Below are positions 19,390 through 28,317 of a DNA stretch of 64,000 nt, piece by piece. Numbering within the stretch: the first letter of the stretch is position 1; each line of letters starts with the position of its first letter. The stretch spans positions 11,173 to 75,172 of the forward strand of contig CAJNDF010000010.1 in NCBI GenBank assembly GCA_905221455.1, in the 5' to 3' direction. This DNA comes from a bacterium (GTDB lineage: Bacteria; Bacillota; Bacilli; Lactobacillales; Streptococcaceae). Made by a program: the position numbers and the translations under genes. The notes beneath the pieces were generated by a model that saw only the letters and a list, made by a program, of their open reading frames with translations, was not told the DNA's origin and did no database searches.

Positions 19390-20237
19390 TAAAATTCAAA
19401 TTCCCCAAGAACATCCTTCCCACTGGTGACCAATTTTGCTCCTTCCTGAATCAAATGATGGCAACCGTCTGATAGTCCATCTAAAATGCTACCAGGTATA
19501 GCAAAAACATCGCGCCCTTCTTCCATTGCTCGCTCACAGGTAATGAGACTCCCCGAGCGCATCTTAGCCTCTGCTACAATCACACCACGACAAAGTCCAG
19601 CAATGATGCGATTACGGGCAGGAAAATGAAATTTCAGAGGTTGTTCGCCAGGTCCATATTCACTAAGAACCAGATGATCATTGCCGATGTAGTCTTGCAA
19701 ACGTTTATTAGCTTTAGGATAAAACACATCCAGACCTGTTCCAATCACTGCAATGGTTTTTCCGCCATTCTGAAGAGCTGCCATATGAGCTGCTGTATCA
19801 ATGCCCTTGGCTAATCCACTGACGATAACCAGTTCATTTTCCAAGCCTTGAATGACTTTTTCAACTGACTTAGCTCCCTGTTTGCTACAAGCGCGACTCC
19901 CCACAACCGCTACCTTCGGGAATTTCAAGAGGTCCAGATTTCCCTTGTAAAATAAAAGTACAGGCGCATCATATATTTCACTCAAATCCCAAGGGTAACA
20001 GTCATCTAAAATAGAGAAAGATGGAAATTTTTTAAACTCCTTCTCCAAATGCGTATCGTCTATCTGAAAATAACGTTCCATAAAGACAGCTGGATTTCGG
20101 CAACCTGATATATCTGCAATATCACCTAACAACAGTTCTTGATCAACATTTTCACCGTATTCTAGGACTGTCAAAATCTGTTGATTGGTCAAACCTGATT
20201 TTTTTAACTTATAGATTTCATAGTTTGTGATTTTCAT
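19389..20237 (-). CDS. dprA: DNA processing protein DprA
   Basis: 282 aa from the ATG at 20237. The upstream in-frame ATG at 20249 would overlap the GGAG ribosome site and is disfavoured. An N-terminal SAM-like domain (to ~95) precedes an extended Rossmann fold with VAVVGSRACSKQG (~111), VSGLAKGIDTAAH (~141), IGTGLDVFYP (~164) and FPARNRIIAGLCRGVIVAEA (~207). DprA loads RecA on incoming single-stranded DNA during transformation and also shuts off competence. A combox lies upstream. Confidence 0.95.
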   Translation of the reverse strand: MKITNYEIYKLKKSGLTNQQILTVLEYGENVDQELLLGDIADISGCRNPAVFMERYFQIDDTHLEKEFKKFPSFSILDDCYPWDLSEIYDAPVLLFYKGNLDLLKFPKVAVVGSRACSKQGAKSVEKVIQGLENELVIVSGLAKGIDTAAHMAALQNGGKTIAVIGTGLDVFYPKANKRLQDYIGNDHLVLSEYGPGEQPLKFHFPARNRIIAGLCRGVIVAEAKMRSGSLITCERAMEEGRDVFAIPGSILDGLSDGCHHLIQEGAKLVTSGKDVLGEFEF

Positions 20238-20270
20238 AAATAGCTCCATTTCTTTTTTTACTCATCTATC

Positions 20271-20278
20271 TATTCGTA
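20271..20278 (-). promoter_or_regulatory. combox (ComX/SigX promoter) for dprA
   Basis: The minus strand reads TACGAATA, the exact late-competence combox, preceded by a T-run and 33 nt upstream of the dprA ATG. This makes dprA a late competence gene here. Confidence 0.92.
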
Positions 20279-20290
20279 AAAAAATCAAAA

Positions 20291-20319
20291 AACATCCGAC
20301 TATTTCAGCCAGATGTTGG
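20291..20319 (-). terminator. licC operon terminator
   Basis: Hairpin CCAACATCTGGCT...AGTCGGATGTT followed by six T on the minus strand, 5 nt after licC. It separates the lic operon from the dprA combox. Confidence 0.75.
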
Positions 20320-20324
20320 AATTT

Positions 20325-21014
20325 TTAATTTTCGTTTTTAAGAATTTCTTCTAATTTATGATAGTCTTGGACACTATCGATTTCATAGATGCTATTACCT
20401 TCTAATTCTTCAACATAGACATCTAGCTCTTTGATATTATCCTTAACCATATTGTCCCAGTAGAGATCAACAAATTCACCACTTGCATAGGCCTTGTCGA
20501 TAAAGCTGACAATCTTTTCTGCTGTTGGAGCATCCCAGAAAGATACACCACTAAGAATACGACCTGCCTTGCTATCAACAATGATGTCTTGAACCTTGTA
20601 GTCATCTCCATAGACCAAGAACCATTCATTAGTACAATCTTCACGATAAACACTAAAATAAGTCGAACGTGTCAAATCATTGCGGAACATATTTTTAAAG
20701 AGATAGTTATCTGCATCAATAACATAGCTGTTGGCTAATTCTTCTTTTACAAGATAGAGAGAGTAAAAGTTATTGTAGTCAGCGTATTTATCATTGAAAA
20801 CGAGGCGAACACCGTATTTTTCTTTCAAATAATCAAATTGTTCTTTAAGATAACCAACAATGATAATAATCTCGTTAATCCCTTTTTCTTTGAGAAACTC
20901 AATTTGATATTCAATCAAAGGTTTTTGATTAACTTGAACCAAGGCTTTAGGGGTATTTTCAGTCATAGGACGCAAGCGAGTTCCCAATCCCGCTGCTAAA
21001 ATGATGGCTTTCAC
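20325..21014 (-). CDS. licC: CTP:phosphocholine cytidylyltransferase
   Basis: 229 aa. Nucleotidyltransferase start KAIILAAGLGTRLRPMTENTPKAL (~2-25), then VIDADNYLF (metal aspartate ~105). Makes CDP-choline from phosphocholine, the donor used by LicD. Last gene of tarI-tarJ-licA-licB-licC, 11 nt after licB. Length and sequence match the pneumococcal enzyme as I recall it. Confidence 0.95.
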   Translation of the reverse strand: MKAIILAAGLGTRLRPMTENTPKALVQVNQKPLIEYQIEFLKEKGINEIIIIVGYLKEQFDYLKEKYGVRLVFNDKYADYNNFYSLYLVKEELANSYVIDADNYLFKNMFRNDLTRSTYFSVYREDCTNEWFLVYGDDYKVQDIIVDSKAGRILSGVSFWDAPTAEKIVSFIDKAYASGEFVDLYWDNMVKDNIKELDVYVEELEGNSIYEIDSVQDYHKLEEILKNEN

Positions 21015-21025
21015 ACGAATCTCCT

Positions 21026-21904
21026 TTATTCTTTAATAATAATATAAACTCCAGCAATGACGACAAGTGACGTGATAATTGTCAGCATATCTAGTGCTGT
21101 TCCCAAGAAGAGAGCTGCGAACAAGACAGTCCAAACTACATAGCTCACGTTCAATCCTGTAGCTTTAGCAGGTTGCAAGCGATTGATAGCGATATAATAA
21201 GCCAAGTAAGAAATCATATCAAAGGCTGCAAAGACAATCATAAGACCTAGCAATTGTCCATTGGCTACTTCTGCAAATGATTGATGAGAGAAGAGCACAA
21301 TCACAAGATATGATAAGAATGAAGTCACTTGACGGATTAAGAGGGCTTCTATTTCACTCAATTCACTTTCCATAGCAAAAGAGCTAAGAACACTCTCACT
21401 TCCCCATGCGATAGCACAAACCAAAGCACAGAGAATACCAATGTAGAAGGAATTAACCTGTTCAACCTTATAAGTTTGAGCAATAATTCCTCCAATAATC
21501 AAGACAATCCCAAACACAGTATTTTTCGAAATCTTGTGCTTCAAAAAGAAGAAAGCCAATAAAACTGAAACTGCAGGGTAGATAGCCGATACAGATGAAG
21601 CTAAGGAACTTCCAATATACTTAACTGCATAAAGATTGGCCTGCATTCCGATAGGACCAGCTAGCAAGGCTCCGATGATCACACTGACATTGCGAATATT
21701 TAAGAAAATTGAGAGACGCACTTTTCCTTCTTTCACTAAAAGAAAAGCTAATAAGATAAAGATACTCAAGAAATCGTGAGCAGCTGCCACCACAAAGGGT
21801 GACAAATCTGTAAAAATCGAAAAGATATAAGCACTAATTGTTAGACCTAATCCCCAGAAAACACCTGAGAGTAGACCAAAAGAAACTCCATTTTTATTTT
21901 TCAT
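21026..21904 (-). CDS. licB: choline permease, DMT superfamily
   Basis: 292 aa with ten predicted membrane helices in two EamA-type halves, starting MKNKNGVSFGLLSGVFWGLG. I use the ATG at 21904, which has GGAGG 6 nt upstream. The ATG at 21916 is part of that same ribosome site. LicB imports exogenous choline, which LicA then phosphorylates. The coding region overlaps the 3' end of licA by 11 nt, indicating coupled translation. Confidence 0.92.
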   Translation of the reverse strand: MKNKNGVSFGLLSGVFWGLGLTISAYIFSIFTDLSPFVVAAAHDFLSIFILLAFLLVKEGKVRLSIFLNIRNVSVIIGALLAGPIGMQANLYAVKYIGSSLASSVSAIYPAVSVLLAFFFLKHKISKNTVFGIVLIIGGIIAQTYKVEQVNSFYIGILCALVCAIAWGSESVLSSFAMESELSEIEALLIRQVTSFLSYLVIVLFSHQSFAEVANGQLLGLMIVFAAFDMISYLAYYIAINRLQPAKATGLNVSYVVWTVLFAALFLGTALDMLTIITSLVVIAGVYIIIKE

Positions 21905-22763
21905 CTGAACCTCCATAATATGACAAACCTTTAACAGCTCTTTGGTAACGATTCACACCATAGTCACCAAAATCTGCACCTTGCTCTTCCTTATAGACAG
22001 TCCATAGACTCCAAATAGCATCTTGTAAAATTTTATAAATGGCAATCTTTTCACGAGAGACAGGTGTTTGCTCACTCTCATAGTGAGACAAGAAGTCTTC
22101 TTCCTCTTGACGAGTGAATTCAGACTCTAAAAAGAGAGCAGCCAAATCCCACATTGGATCGTTCATGGATGAATATTCCCAGTCAATCAGATAAAGTCGT
22201 CCTTGAGGTGATTCGATAAAGTTTTCAGGCACCAAATCTATATGACAAGATTTTCTGTCAACACCTAAGTCAGCCAGTCTTTTCTCTAAAGAAAAGACTT
22301 CTTCTCGAACAGCTTCATAGTTGGCATAAGGAATTTTTTCTTCAATCAAGGATTCGTATTTTTTGATTTCTTCAAAAGGAGCAAATTCTCCTCTTAATTC
22401 CTTGCCAGAAGCATGAATGGTTTGTAAAATTGGAGCAATTTTATCAAATTTAGTTTTGATTGTAGTTGAATCAAGCGTAATCGCTGATTCGATATACTCA
22501 TTTACTTTTATGCCAGCTTCAATATCAAAAAGATAATTTTTTACATCTAAGTCTAAATCCTTTAGTAGTTCAAGATTGTACTTTTCATCTTGACGATTGA
22601 TCAGCTTTTCTGTCCCTTTACCAAAGAACTTAACGATGTATTGCTTATTTGTTGTTTTGGCCAAATAGTTTTGATTGGTCATTCCCCCCAGTTGTTCAAC
22701 ACTGAGGACTTCCTCTTCTGCACTAAGTAAGGAAGAAATTTTTTCTTTAATAATTTTCTCCAC
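21894..22763 (-). CDS. licA: choline kinase
   Basis: 289 aa, GTG start with GGAGG 6 nt upstream. The aminoglycoside-phosphotransferase-like fold is seen from LGGMTNQNYLA (~25), the catalytic motif CHIDLVPENFI (~168) and the metal motif LIDWEYSSMNDPMWDLA (~186). Phosphorylates imported choline. Upstream of LicB and LicC in the same transcript. Confidence 0.94.
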   Translation of the reverse strand: MEKIIKEKISSLLSAEEEVLSVEQLGGMTNQNYLAKTTNKQYIVKFFGKGTEKLINRQDEKYNLELLKDLDLDVKNYLFDIEAGIKVNEYIESAITLDSTTIKTKFDKIAPILQTIHASGKELRGEFAPFEEIKKYESLIEEKIPYANYEAVREEVFSLEKRLADLGVDRKSCHIDLVPENFIESPQGRLYLIDWEYSSMNDPMWDLAALFLESEFTRQEEEDFLSHYESEQTPVSREKIAIYKILQDAIWSLWTVYKEEQGADFGDYGVNRYQRAVKGLSYYGGSDEK

Positions 22764-22779
22764 AATTAACCTCCAGCAC

Positions 22780-23802
22780 TTATACTTCCCACTTAAACAC
22801 AGTTTTAAAGGCTGTGTTTAAATCGGTTGCAAAGACACGGTGAATATCTTTAATTTCTCTTACAGGTTCTTCTAGATAAAGGATATTTTTAAGACGATTG
22901 GCAAATTTCTTAACTTCCATCATTTGGATTGCATTTTCAAAATCAATGCGACCAGAACGAGAGGAACCAACCAAGAGCAAGCCTTTTTCTAAGGCATCGC
23001 GTGTATTGATATTAACTTTATACTCGCTAACTCCCATCATGAGAATCGTTCCTTGAGGACGAATATAGCGAATCAAGTCATTAATAGCCGGTCCAGTACC
23101 ATCCCCACCACAACATTCAAAAGCATGATCAAAGGCCAAATCATCAGGAATATTGTCAGTAATATAGCATTCTTTGGCAAATGAGAAGAGTTCCAATTTT
23201 TCCCAATGACGACCAATAACCACAATCTCTGCTTCTGGCAAAGTATAGTTGATAATATTGGCAACCACAAATGCTAAACTTCCATCTCCGATAACGGCAA
23301 TTCGGTCCCGCTTGCTATGAGCAAGAGTCAATAAGCGATTCATGGCATGCATACCAACACTGACAAACTCTGTAATGGCTGCAACCGTATCCTCGATAGC
23401 ATCATAAGCCACCACACGATCTTTAGGGAGAGAAACAAACTCTCTCATAAAGCCATCAAATCCACTAGACAAGAAATGGGTCCCTGTCATGTAGTTTTCA
23501 TAGAATTCTTCATTGCTCTGCATAGGAGGCTGATTGGGAATCATGACAACTTTTTGACCAACCTCATAGGTTCCGGTCGGGTCAGAAATAACGGTTCCAC
23601 ATGACTCGTGAATCATTGCCATTGGAAGCTTTTTGTTCAAAATCTTTGGATCACGTTTTCCTTGGTAGTAACGCTGATCCGCATGACAAACCGCCATGTA
23701 GTTGGGACGGATAAGGATATGATTCTCTTGATCAATAGCCTCTTCCTGGTATTTGACATTGATAAACTTAGGCTTAGTTAGTTGATAAATTTGATTAATC
23801 AT
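22780..23802 (-). CDS. tarJ: ribulose-5-phosphate reductase (ribitol-5-phosphate dehydrogenase)
   Basis: 340 aa, zinc-type alcohol dehydrogenase family. AVCHADQRYYQG (~33) carries the catalytic Cys, MIHESCGTV (~62) the following metal region, and RIAVIGDGSLAF (~168) the Rossmann loop. TarJ reduces ribulose-5-phosphate with NADPH so that TarI can make CDP-ribitol. I prefer ATG 23802 over the in-frame TTG at 23820, which lies within tarI. In pneumococci this pair supplies the ribitol of teichoic acid. Confidence 0.9.
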   Translation of the reverse strand: MINQIYQLTKPKFINVKYQEEAIDQENHILIRPNYMAVCHADQRYYQGKRDPKILNKKLPMAMIHESCGTVISDPTGTYEVGQKVVMIPNQPPMQSNEEFYENYMTGTHFLSSGFDGFMREFVSLPKDRVVAYDAIEDTVAAITEFVSVGMHAMNRLLTLAHSKRDRIAVIGDGSLAFVVANIINYTLPEAEIVVIGRHWEKLELFSFAKECYITDNIPDDLAFDHAFECCGGDGTGPAINDLIRYIRPQGTILMMGVSEYKVNINTRDALEKGLLLVGSSRSGRIDFENAIQMMEVKKFANRLKNILYLEEPVREIKDIHRVFATDLNTAFKTVFKWEV

Positions 23803-23806
23803 TTCA

Positions 23807-24514
23807 CTAGTCTTTCTCAATCATACTTTTTGCAATCTTCAAGTCTGTCACTGTTGTGATTTTCAGATTTGAATATTCACCCTTGGCCAAGGCAACATCT
23901 TTTCCTTTAATCACAAAGATTTTACATGCGTCTGTTAAGATTTCTTTCTCTTCAGCAGAGAGAGAGCCGTAAAGGTCCATGAAGTCCTTGCAACGGAATG
24001 TTTGAGGTGTTTGTCCTTGATAAAGGTGAGCACGATTTGGAATATCTGTAATGAATTGGCCATTGGTACTTTCAACGATAGTATCAACTGCTTCTACCAC
24101 TGTGTCCACTGCGTCATGATTTTGAGCAAGTTTGATATTGTCCTGAATCATGCGAAGTGTAATAAATGGACGAACAGAATCGTGGGTAACAACGATATCC
24201 TCTGGAGTAAGCGGACGATAAGCATCAATGGCTTCAATGATTTTCTCAATACTCGTATTGCGGTCAGCACCACCCTTTGTAATGATGATACGGTCCTTAT
24301 GAAGAGGCAGATATTTATCTACAAGATCTTCTGCATGAGAAACCCAGTCTCCATGAACACCAACCACAATTTTTTCAATGCTTGGTTCCAAGACAAATTT
24401 TTCAATTGTATGAATCAAAATAGGTCGATCACCTAGCTCTAAAAATTGTTTTGGCAAGTTACTGATTCCCATGCGTGTGCCAGTTCCACCGGCAAGAATT
24501 CCTGCATAAATCAT
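23807..24514 (-). CDS. tarI: ribitol-5-phosphate cytidylyltransferase
   Basis: 235 aa, IspD/TarI family. ILAGGTGTRMGISNLPKQFLEL at the N-terminus is the CTP-binding loop, VTHDSVRPF (~106) the family signature. Produces CDP-ribitol for teichoic acid. First gene of the tarIJ-licABC operon, with an extended -10 promoter upstream. Confidence 0.93.
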   Translation of the reverse strand: MIYAGILAGGTGTRMGISNLPKQFLELGDRPILIHTIEKFVLEPSIEKIVVGVHGDWVSHAEDLVDKYLPLHKDRIIITKGGADRNTSIEKIIEAIDAYRPLTPEDIVVTHDSVRPFITLRMIQDNIKLAQNHDAVDTVVEAVDTIVESTNGQFITDIPNRAHLYQGQTPQTFRCKDFMDLYGSLSAEEKEILTDACKIFVIKGKDVALAKGEYSNLKITTVTDLKIAKSMIEKD

Positions 24515-24555
24515 CTTTTTTCTCCTTTATCTTACTAAAAAAACTTATTCTCTCT

Positions 24556-24584
24556 ATTATACCACAATCTAGTCCTATCTTGAA
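24556..24584 (-). promoter_or_regulatory. tarI operon promoter
   Basis: Minus strand: TTCAAG (24579-24584), 17 nt, TATAAT (24556-24561) with a TGG extension. The start would be about 35 nt upstream of tarI. Confidence 0.75.
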
Positions 24585-24589
24585 AGAAA

Positions 24590-24788
24590 TACCGGACCTC
24601 CCGTTCTAGAATAGGAGGATTAAGCAGTTCTATTATTCAAAGAAACTAACCCATTTCTAGTAATGACCAGGAATTCTGTAGTCATTGCTAATAAATGGCT
24701 GTGAAATTTTAGAGTTCTTCAGAATAATATAGTTTCCTTAAAGAAAACTTAAAATTAAGATTTGAAACTTCAAAGTGATTACTTGACT
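24590..24788. other. non-coding spacer between tarI and tacF promoters, with hairpin
   Basis: About 200 bp without a credible gene. It contains an imperfect inverted repeat CCATTTCTAGTAATGAC (24651-24667) / GTCATTGCTAATAAATGG (24681-24698) around a 13-nt loop. It could be an old miniature-element scar or a regulatory fold. I see no promoter in this part. Confidence 0.4.
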
Positions 24789-24894
24789 TATACTCAATGA
24801 AAATCAAAAAGCAAACTAGGAAGCTAGCCGTAAGCTGTACTTGAGTACGGTAAGGCGACACTGACGTGGTTTGAAGAGATTTTCGAAGAGTATT
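24789..24894 (-). repeat. BOX element, A-C form (no boxB)
   Basis: 106 bp. The minus strand carries boxA (TACTCTTCGAAAATCTCTTC, ACCACGTCAGTGTCGCCTTA) joined through CGTACTCAAGTAC to boxC (CTTACGGCTAGCTTCCTAG, TTTTGATTTTCATTGAGTAT). It ends 32 bp before the tacF -10. Confidence 0.88.
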
Positions 24895-24925
24895 ACTGCC
24901 CTTCATTTCTTATTAGCTGACTTTA

Positions 24926-24934
24926 TGATATAAT
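24926..24934 (+). promoter_or_regulatory. tacF-licD promoter, extended -10
   Basis: TGATATAAT with an AGG-type ribosome site (GAGGT) and the tacF ATG 19 nt downstream. No clear -35. Confidence 0.65.
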
Positions 24935-24953
24935 GAAAAACGAGGTAAATTGA

Positions 24954-26441
24954 ATGAAAAGTATAAAATTAAACGCTCTATCTTACATGGGAATTCGTGT
25001 CTTAAATATTATTTTTCCCATCTTAACTGGAACCTACGTCGCGCGTGTCTTGGACAGAACTGACTATGGTTACTTCAACTCAGTCGACACAATTTTGTCA
25101 TTTTTCTTACCCTTTGCAACTTATGGAGTCTATAACTACGGTTTACGGGCTATCAGTAATGTCAAGGATAACAAAAAAGATCTGAATAGAACCTTCTCTA
25201 GTCTTTTTTATTTGTGCATAGCTTGTACAATTTTAACCACTGCTGTCTATATCCTTGCCTATCCTCTCTTCTTTACTGATAATCCAATCGTCAAAAAGGT
25301 CTACCTTGTTATGGGGATTCAACTCATTGCCCAGATTTTTTCAATCGAGTGGGTTAATGAAGCTCTGGAAAATTACAGTTTTCTCTTTTACAAAACTGCC
25401 TTCATCCGTATCTTGATGCTGGTCTCTATTTTCCTTTTTGTCAAAAATGAGCACGATATTGTTGTCTATACACTGGTAATGAGTTTATCGACACTAATTA
25501 ACTACCTGATTAGTTATTTTTGGATTAAAAGGGACATCAAACTTGTTAAAATTCACCTAAGTGATTTTAAACCACTCTTTCTCCCTCTAACAGCCATGTT
25601 GGTCTTCGCCAATGCCAATATGCTCTTCACTTTTTTGGATCGTCTCTTCCTCGTTAAAACAGGGATTGATGTCAACGTTAGTTACTATACCCTGGCTCAG
25701 CGTATTGTGACCGTTATTGCTGGTGTTGTAACTGGTGCAATTGGAGTGAGTGTACCCCGTCTCAGTTACTATCTGGGGAAAGGAGACAAGGAAGCCTATG
25801 TTTCCTTGGTTAATAGAGGTAGTCGAATCTTTAACTTCTTTATCATTCCTTTAAGTTTTGGGCTAATGGTTTTAGGACCAAATGCCATCCTACTTTACGG
25901 TAGTGAAAAATATATTGGAGGTGGCATCTTGACCTCTCTCTTCGCTTTTCGGACGATTATCCTAGCACTAGATACCATTCTTGGTTCCCAAATTCTCTTT
26001 ACAAATGGCTATGAAAAACGTATCACAGTCTATACAGTCTTTGCTGGGCTACTCAATTTGGGCTTAAATAGTCTCCTCTTTTTCAACCATATAGTGGCTC
26101 CTGAATACTACCTACTCACAACTATGCTATCAGAGGCCTCTCTACTTGTTTTCTATATCATCTTCATCCATAGAAAACAGCTTATTCACCTGGGACATAT
26201 CTTCAGCTATACTGTTCGATACTCTCTCTTTTCACTTTCCTTTGTAGCAATTTATTTCCTGATTAATTTCTTGTATCCTGTGGATATGGTCATTAATTTG
26301 CCATTTTTGATTAACACTGGTTTGATTGTCTTGCTATCAGCCGTCTCTTATATTGGTCTACTGGTCTTCACAAAAGATAGCATTTTTTATGAATTTTTAA
26401 ACCATGTCCTAGCCTTAAAAAATAAATTCAAAAGATCATAG
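24954..26441 (+). CDS. tacF: teichoic acid repeat-unit flippase TacF
   Basis: 495 aa, polysaccharide-type MOP flippase with about 14 membrane helices. It opens with the charged-hydrophobic KSIKLNALSYMGIRVLNIIFPI stretch followed by GTYVARVLDRTDYGYFNSV, typical of the Wzx/RfbX family. TacF exports lipid-linked teichoic acid units, and point changes in the pneumococcal protein decide whether growth needs choline. It heads tacF-licD1-licD2, divergent from tarIJ-licABC, as in pneumococci. The critical residues cannot be judged without alignment. Confidence 0.9.
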   Translation: MKSIKLNALSYMGIRVLNIIFPILTGTYVARVLDRTDYGYFNSVDTILSFFLPFATYGVYNYGLRAISNVKDNKKDLNRTFSSLFYLCIACTILTTAVYILAYPLFFTDNPIVKKVYLVMGIQLIAQIFSIEWVNEALENYSFLFYKTAFIRILMLVSIFLFVKNEHDIVVYTLVMSLSTLINYLISYFWIKRDIKLVKIHLSDFKPLFLPLTAMLVFANANMLFTFLDRLFLVKTGIDVNVSYYTLAQRIVTVIAGVVTGAIGVSVPRLSYYLGKGDKEAYVSLVNRGSRIFNFFIIPLSFGLMVLGPNAILLYGSEKYIGGGILTSLFAFRTIILALDTILGSQILFTNGYEKRITVYTVFAGLLNLGLNSLLFFNHIVAPEYYLLTTMLSEASLLVFYIIFIHRKQLIHLGHIFSYTVRYSLFSLSFVAIYFLINFLYPVDMVINLPFLINTGLIVLLSAVSYIGLLVFTKDSIFYEFLNHVLALKNKFKRS

Positions 26442-26450
26442 GAGTTTAAA

Positions 26451-27254
26451 ATGAAACAACTAACCATTGAAGATGCCAAACAAATTGAATTAGAAATTTT
26501 GGATTACATTGATACTCTTTGTAAAAAGCACAATATCAACTATATTATTAACTACGGGACTCTGATTGGGGCAGTTCGACATGAGGGCTTTATCCCTTGG
26601 GACGACGATATTGATCTTTCCATGCCTCGAGAAGACTACCAACGATTTATTAACATTTTTCAAAAAGAAAAAAGCAAATATAAGCTCCTATCCTTAGAAA
26701 CAGATAAGAATTACTTTAACAACTTTATCAAAATAACCGACAGTACGACTAAAATAATCGATACTCGAAATACAAAAACCTATGAGTCTGGTATCTTTAT
26801 CGACATTTTCCCTATGGATCGCTTTGATGATCCTAAGGTCATTGATATTTGTTATAAACTGGAAAGTTTTAAACTTCTGTCTTTCAGCAAACACAAAAAT
26901 ATCGTCTATAAAGACAGCCTTTTAAAAGATTGGATACGAACAGCCTTTTGGTTGCTCCTGCGACCTGTTTCTCCTCGTTATTTCGCAAATAAAATCGAGA
27001 AAGAAATTCAAAAATATAGTCGTGAGAATGGTCAGTATATGGCCTTTATCCCTTCTAAATTTAAGGAAAAGGAAGTCTTCCCAAGTGGCTCCTTTGATAA
27101 AACAATTGATTTACCCTTTGAGAATTTGACCCTTCCTGCACCTGAAAAATTTGATACTATTTTGACTCAATTTTATGGGGATTATATGACCTTGCCACCT
27201 GAAGAAAAACGCTTCTACAGTCATGAATTTCATGCCTACAAATTGGAGGATTAG
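26451..27254 (+). CDS. licD1: phosphocholine transferase LicD1
   Basis: 267 aa, LicD/fukutin-type nucleotidyltransferase. NYGTLIGAVRHEGFIPWDDDIDL (~34-56) holds the metal-binding aspartates, and the C-terminal FYGDYMTLPP is the family tail. It transfers phosphocholine from CDP-choline to teichoic acid sugars. RBS AGGAG 5 nt upstream, 9 nt after tacF. Confidence 0.92.
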   Translation: MKQLTIEDAKQIELEILDYIDTLCKKHNINYIINYGTLIGAVRHEGFIPWDDDIDLSMPREDYQRFINIFQKEKSKYKLLSLETDKNYFNNFIKITDSTTKIIDTRNTKTYESGIFIDIFPMDRFDDPKVIDICYKLESFKLLSFSKHKNIVYKDSLLKDWIRTAFWLLLRPVSPRYFANKIEKEIQKYSRENGQYMAFIPSKFKEKEVFPSGSFDKTIDLPFENLTLPAPEKFDTILTQFYGDYMTLPPEEKRFYSHEFHAYKLED

Positions 27255-27255
27255 G

Positions 27256-28065
27256 ATGCAATATTTAGAAAAAGAAGAAATTAAAGAAATTCAACTAGCT
27301 CTGCTAGATTATATTGATGAGACTTGTAAGAAACACAATATTCCTTATTTTCTCAGTTATGGAACCATGCTTGGTGCTATTCGCCACAAAGGTATGATTC
27401 CTTGGGATGATGATATTGATATTTCTCTCTATCGTGAAGATTATGAACGTTTATTGAAGATTATTGAGGAAGAAAATCACCCTCGCTATAAGGTTCTTTC
27501 CTACGATACCTCTTCTTGGTACTTCCATAATTTTGCATCGATTTTGGATACATCTACTGTTATCGAAGACCATGTCAAGTACAAGCGTCATGACACTAGT
27601 CTCTTCATCGATGTCTTCCCAATTGATCGCTTTACCGATTTGAGCATTGTCGACAAGAGCTATAAGTATGTGGCCCTTCGTCAACTGGCTTATATCAAAA
27701 AATCACGCGTAGTTCACGGTGATAGCAAGTTAAAAGATTTTCTAAGATTATGTAGCTGGTACGCTCTCCGATTTGTCAATCCTCGCTACTTTTACAAGAA
27801 AATTGATCAGTTAGTCAAAAATGCTGCAACTAGCAATCCTCAATATGAGGGAGGAATTGGGATTGGTAAGGAAGGAATGAAAGAAGTCTTCCCAGTCGAT
27901 ACCTTTAGAGAACTCATCTTAACTGAGTTTGAAGGCCGTATGTTGCCTGTTCCTAAAAAATATGACCAATTTTTAACCCAGATGTATGGCGATTATATGA
28001 CACCACCATCAAAAGAAATGCAAGAATGGTATAGTCATAGCATTAAAGCTTATCGCAAAAACTGA
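27256..28065 (+). CDS. licD2: phosphocholine transferase LicD2
   Basis: 269 aa from the ATG at 27256. The ORF extends 11 codons upstream into licD1, but GGAGGATTAGG places the start here, one base after the licD1 stop. SYGTMLGAIRHKGMIPWDDDIDI (~31-53) and QMYGDYMTPP match LicD1 in fold, with wide divergence otherwise. Two LicD enzymes are expected because pneumococcal-type repeat units carry two phosphocholines. Confidence 0.92.
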   Translation: MQYLEKEEIKEIQLALLDYIDETCKKHNIPYFLSYGTMLGAIRHKGMIPWDDDIDISLYREDYERLLKIIEEENHPRYKVLSYDTSSWYFHNFASILDTSTVIEDHVKYKRHDTSLFIDVFPIDRFTDLSIVDKSYKYVALRQLAYIKKSRVVHGDSKLKDFLRLCSWYALRFVNPRYFYKKIDQLVKNAATSNPQYEGGIGIGKEGMKEVFPVDTFRELILTEFEGRMLPVPKKYDQFLTQMYGDYMTPPSKEMQEWYSHSIKAYRKN

Positions 28066-28088
28066 TTGAGGGCGACCATACAAACTAC

Positions 28089-28223
28089 AAAGAGGCTGGG
28101 AAAAAGTCTTTAAAATCAAAAAAACGCATAATATCAGGTATGAAAAAACTTGATACTATGCGTTTTATTGTGGGAAGATTTACTTCATTTTCTACTGAAA
28201 TTGAGTTTTTCCCCAACCTCTTT
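28089..28223. repeat. 135-bp inverted-repeat element downstream of licD2
   Basis: Ends AAAGAGGCTGGGAAAAA (28089) and TTTTTCCCCAACCTCTTT (28206-28223) are near-perfect inverted copies. Nested inside is AAAACGCATAATATCA / TGATACTATGCGTTTT with one mismatch. No ORF. It may end the tacF-licD transcript or be a miniature inverted-repeat element. The inner arm recurs at 49.2 kb. Confidence 0.6.
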
Positions 28224-28317
28224 TTAGTACTTCATTTCATAAACCAACCACTACTATTATCATTTTTTCAATCTTCAAGCTAATACGAAAAACTAATTTG
28301 AACTAATTTGATCATGT

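Noticed and set aside
24789..24894. Considered calling the ~105-bp repeats RUP elements
   Set aside because: The sequence matches the BOX boxA primer region (CGGCAAGG-GACGCTGACG type) and boxC, and the longer copy contains a boxB unit. These are BOX, not RUP.
28286..28312. Tandem AACTAATTTG repeat before mntH's 3' end
   Set aside because: Two short AT-rich copies only; could be chance. No terminator or binding site can be argued.
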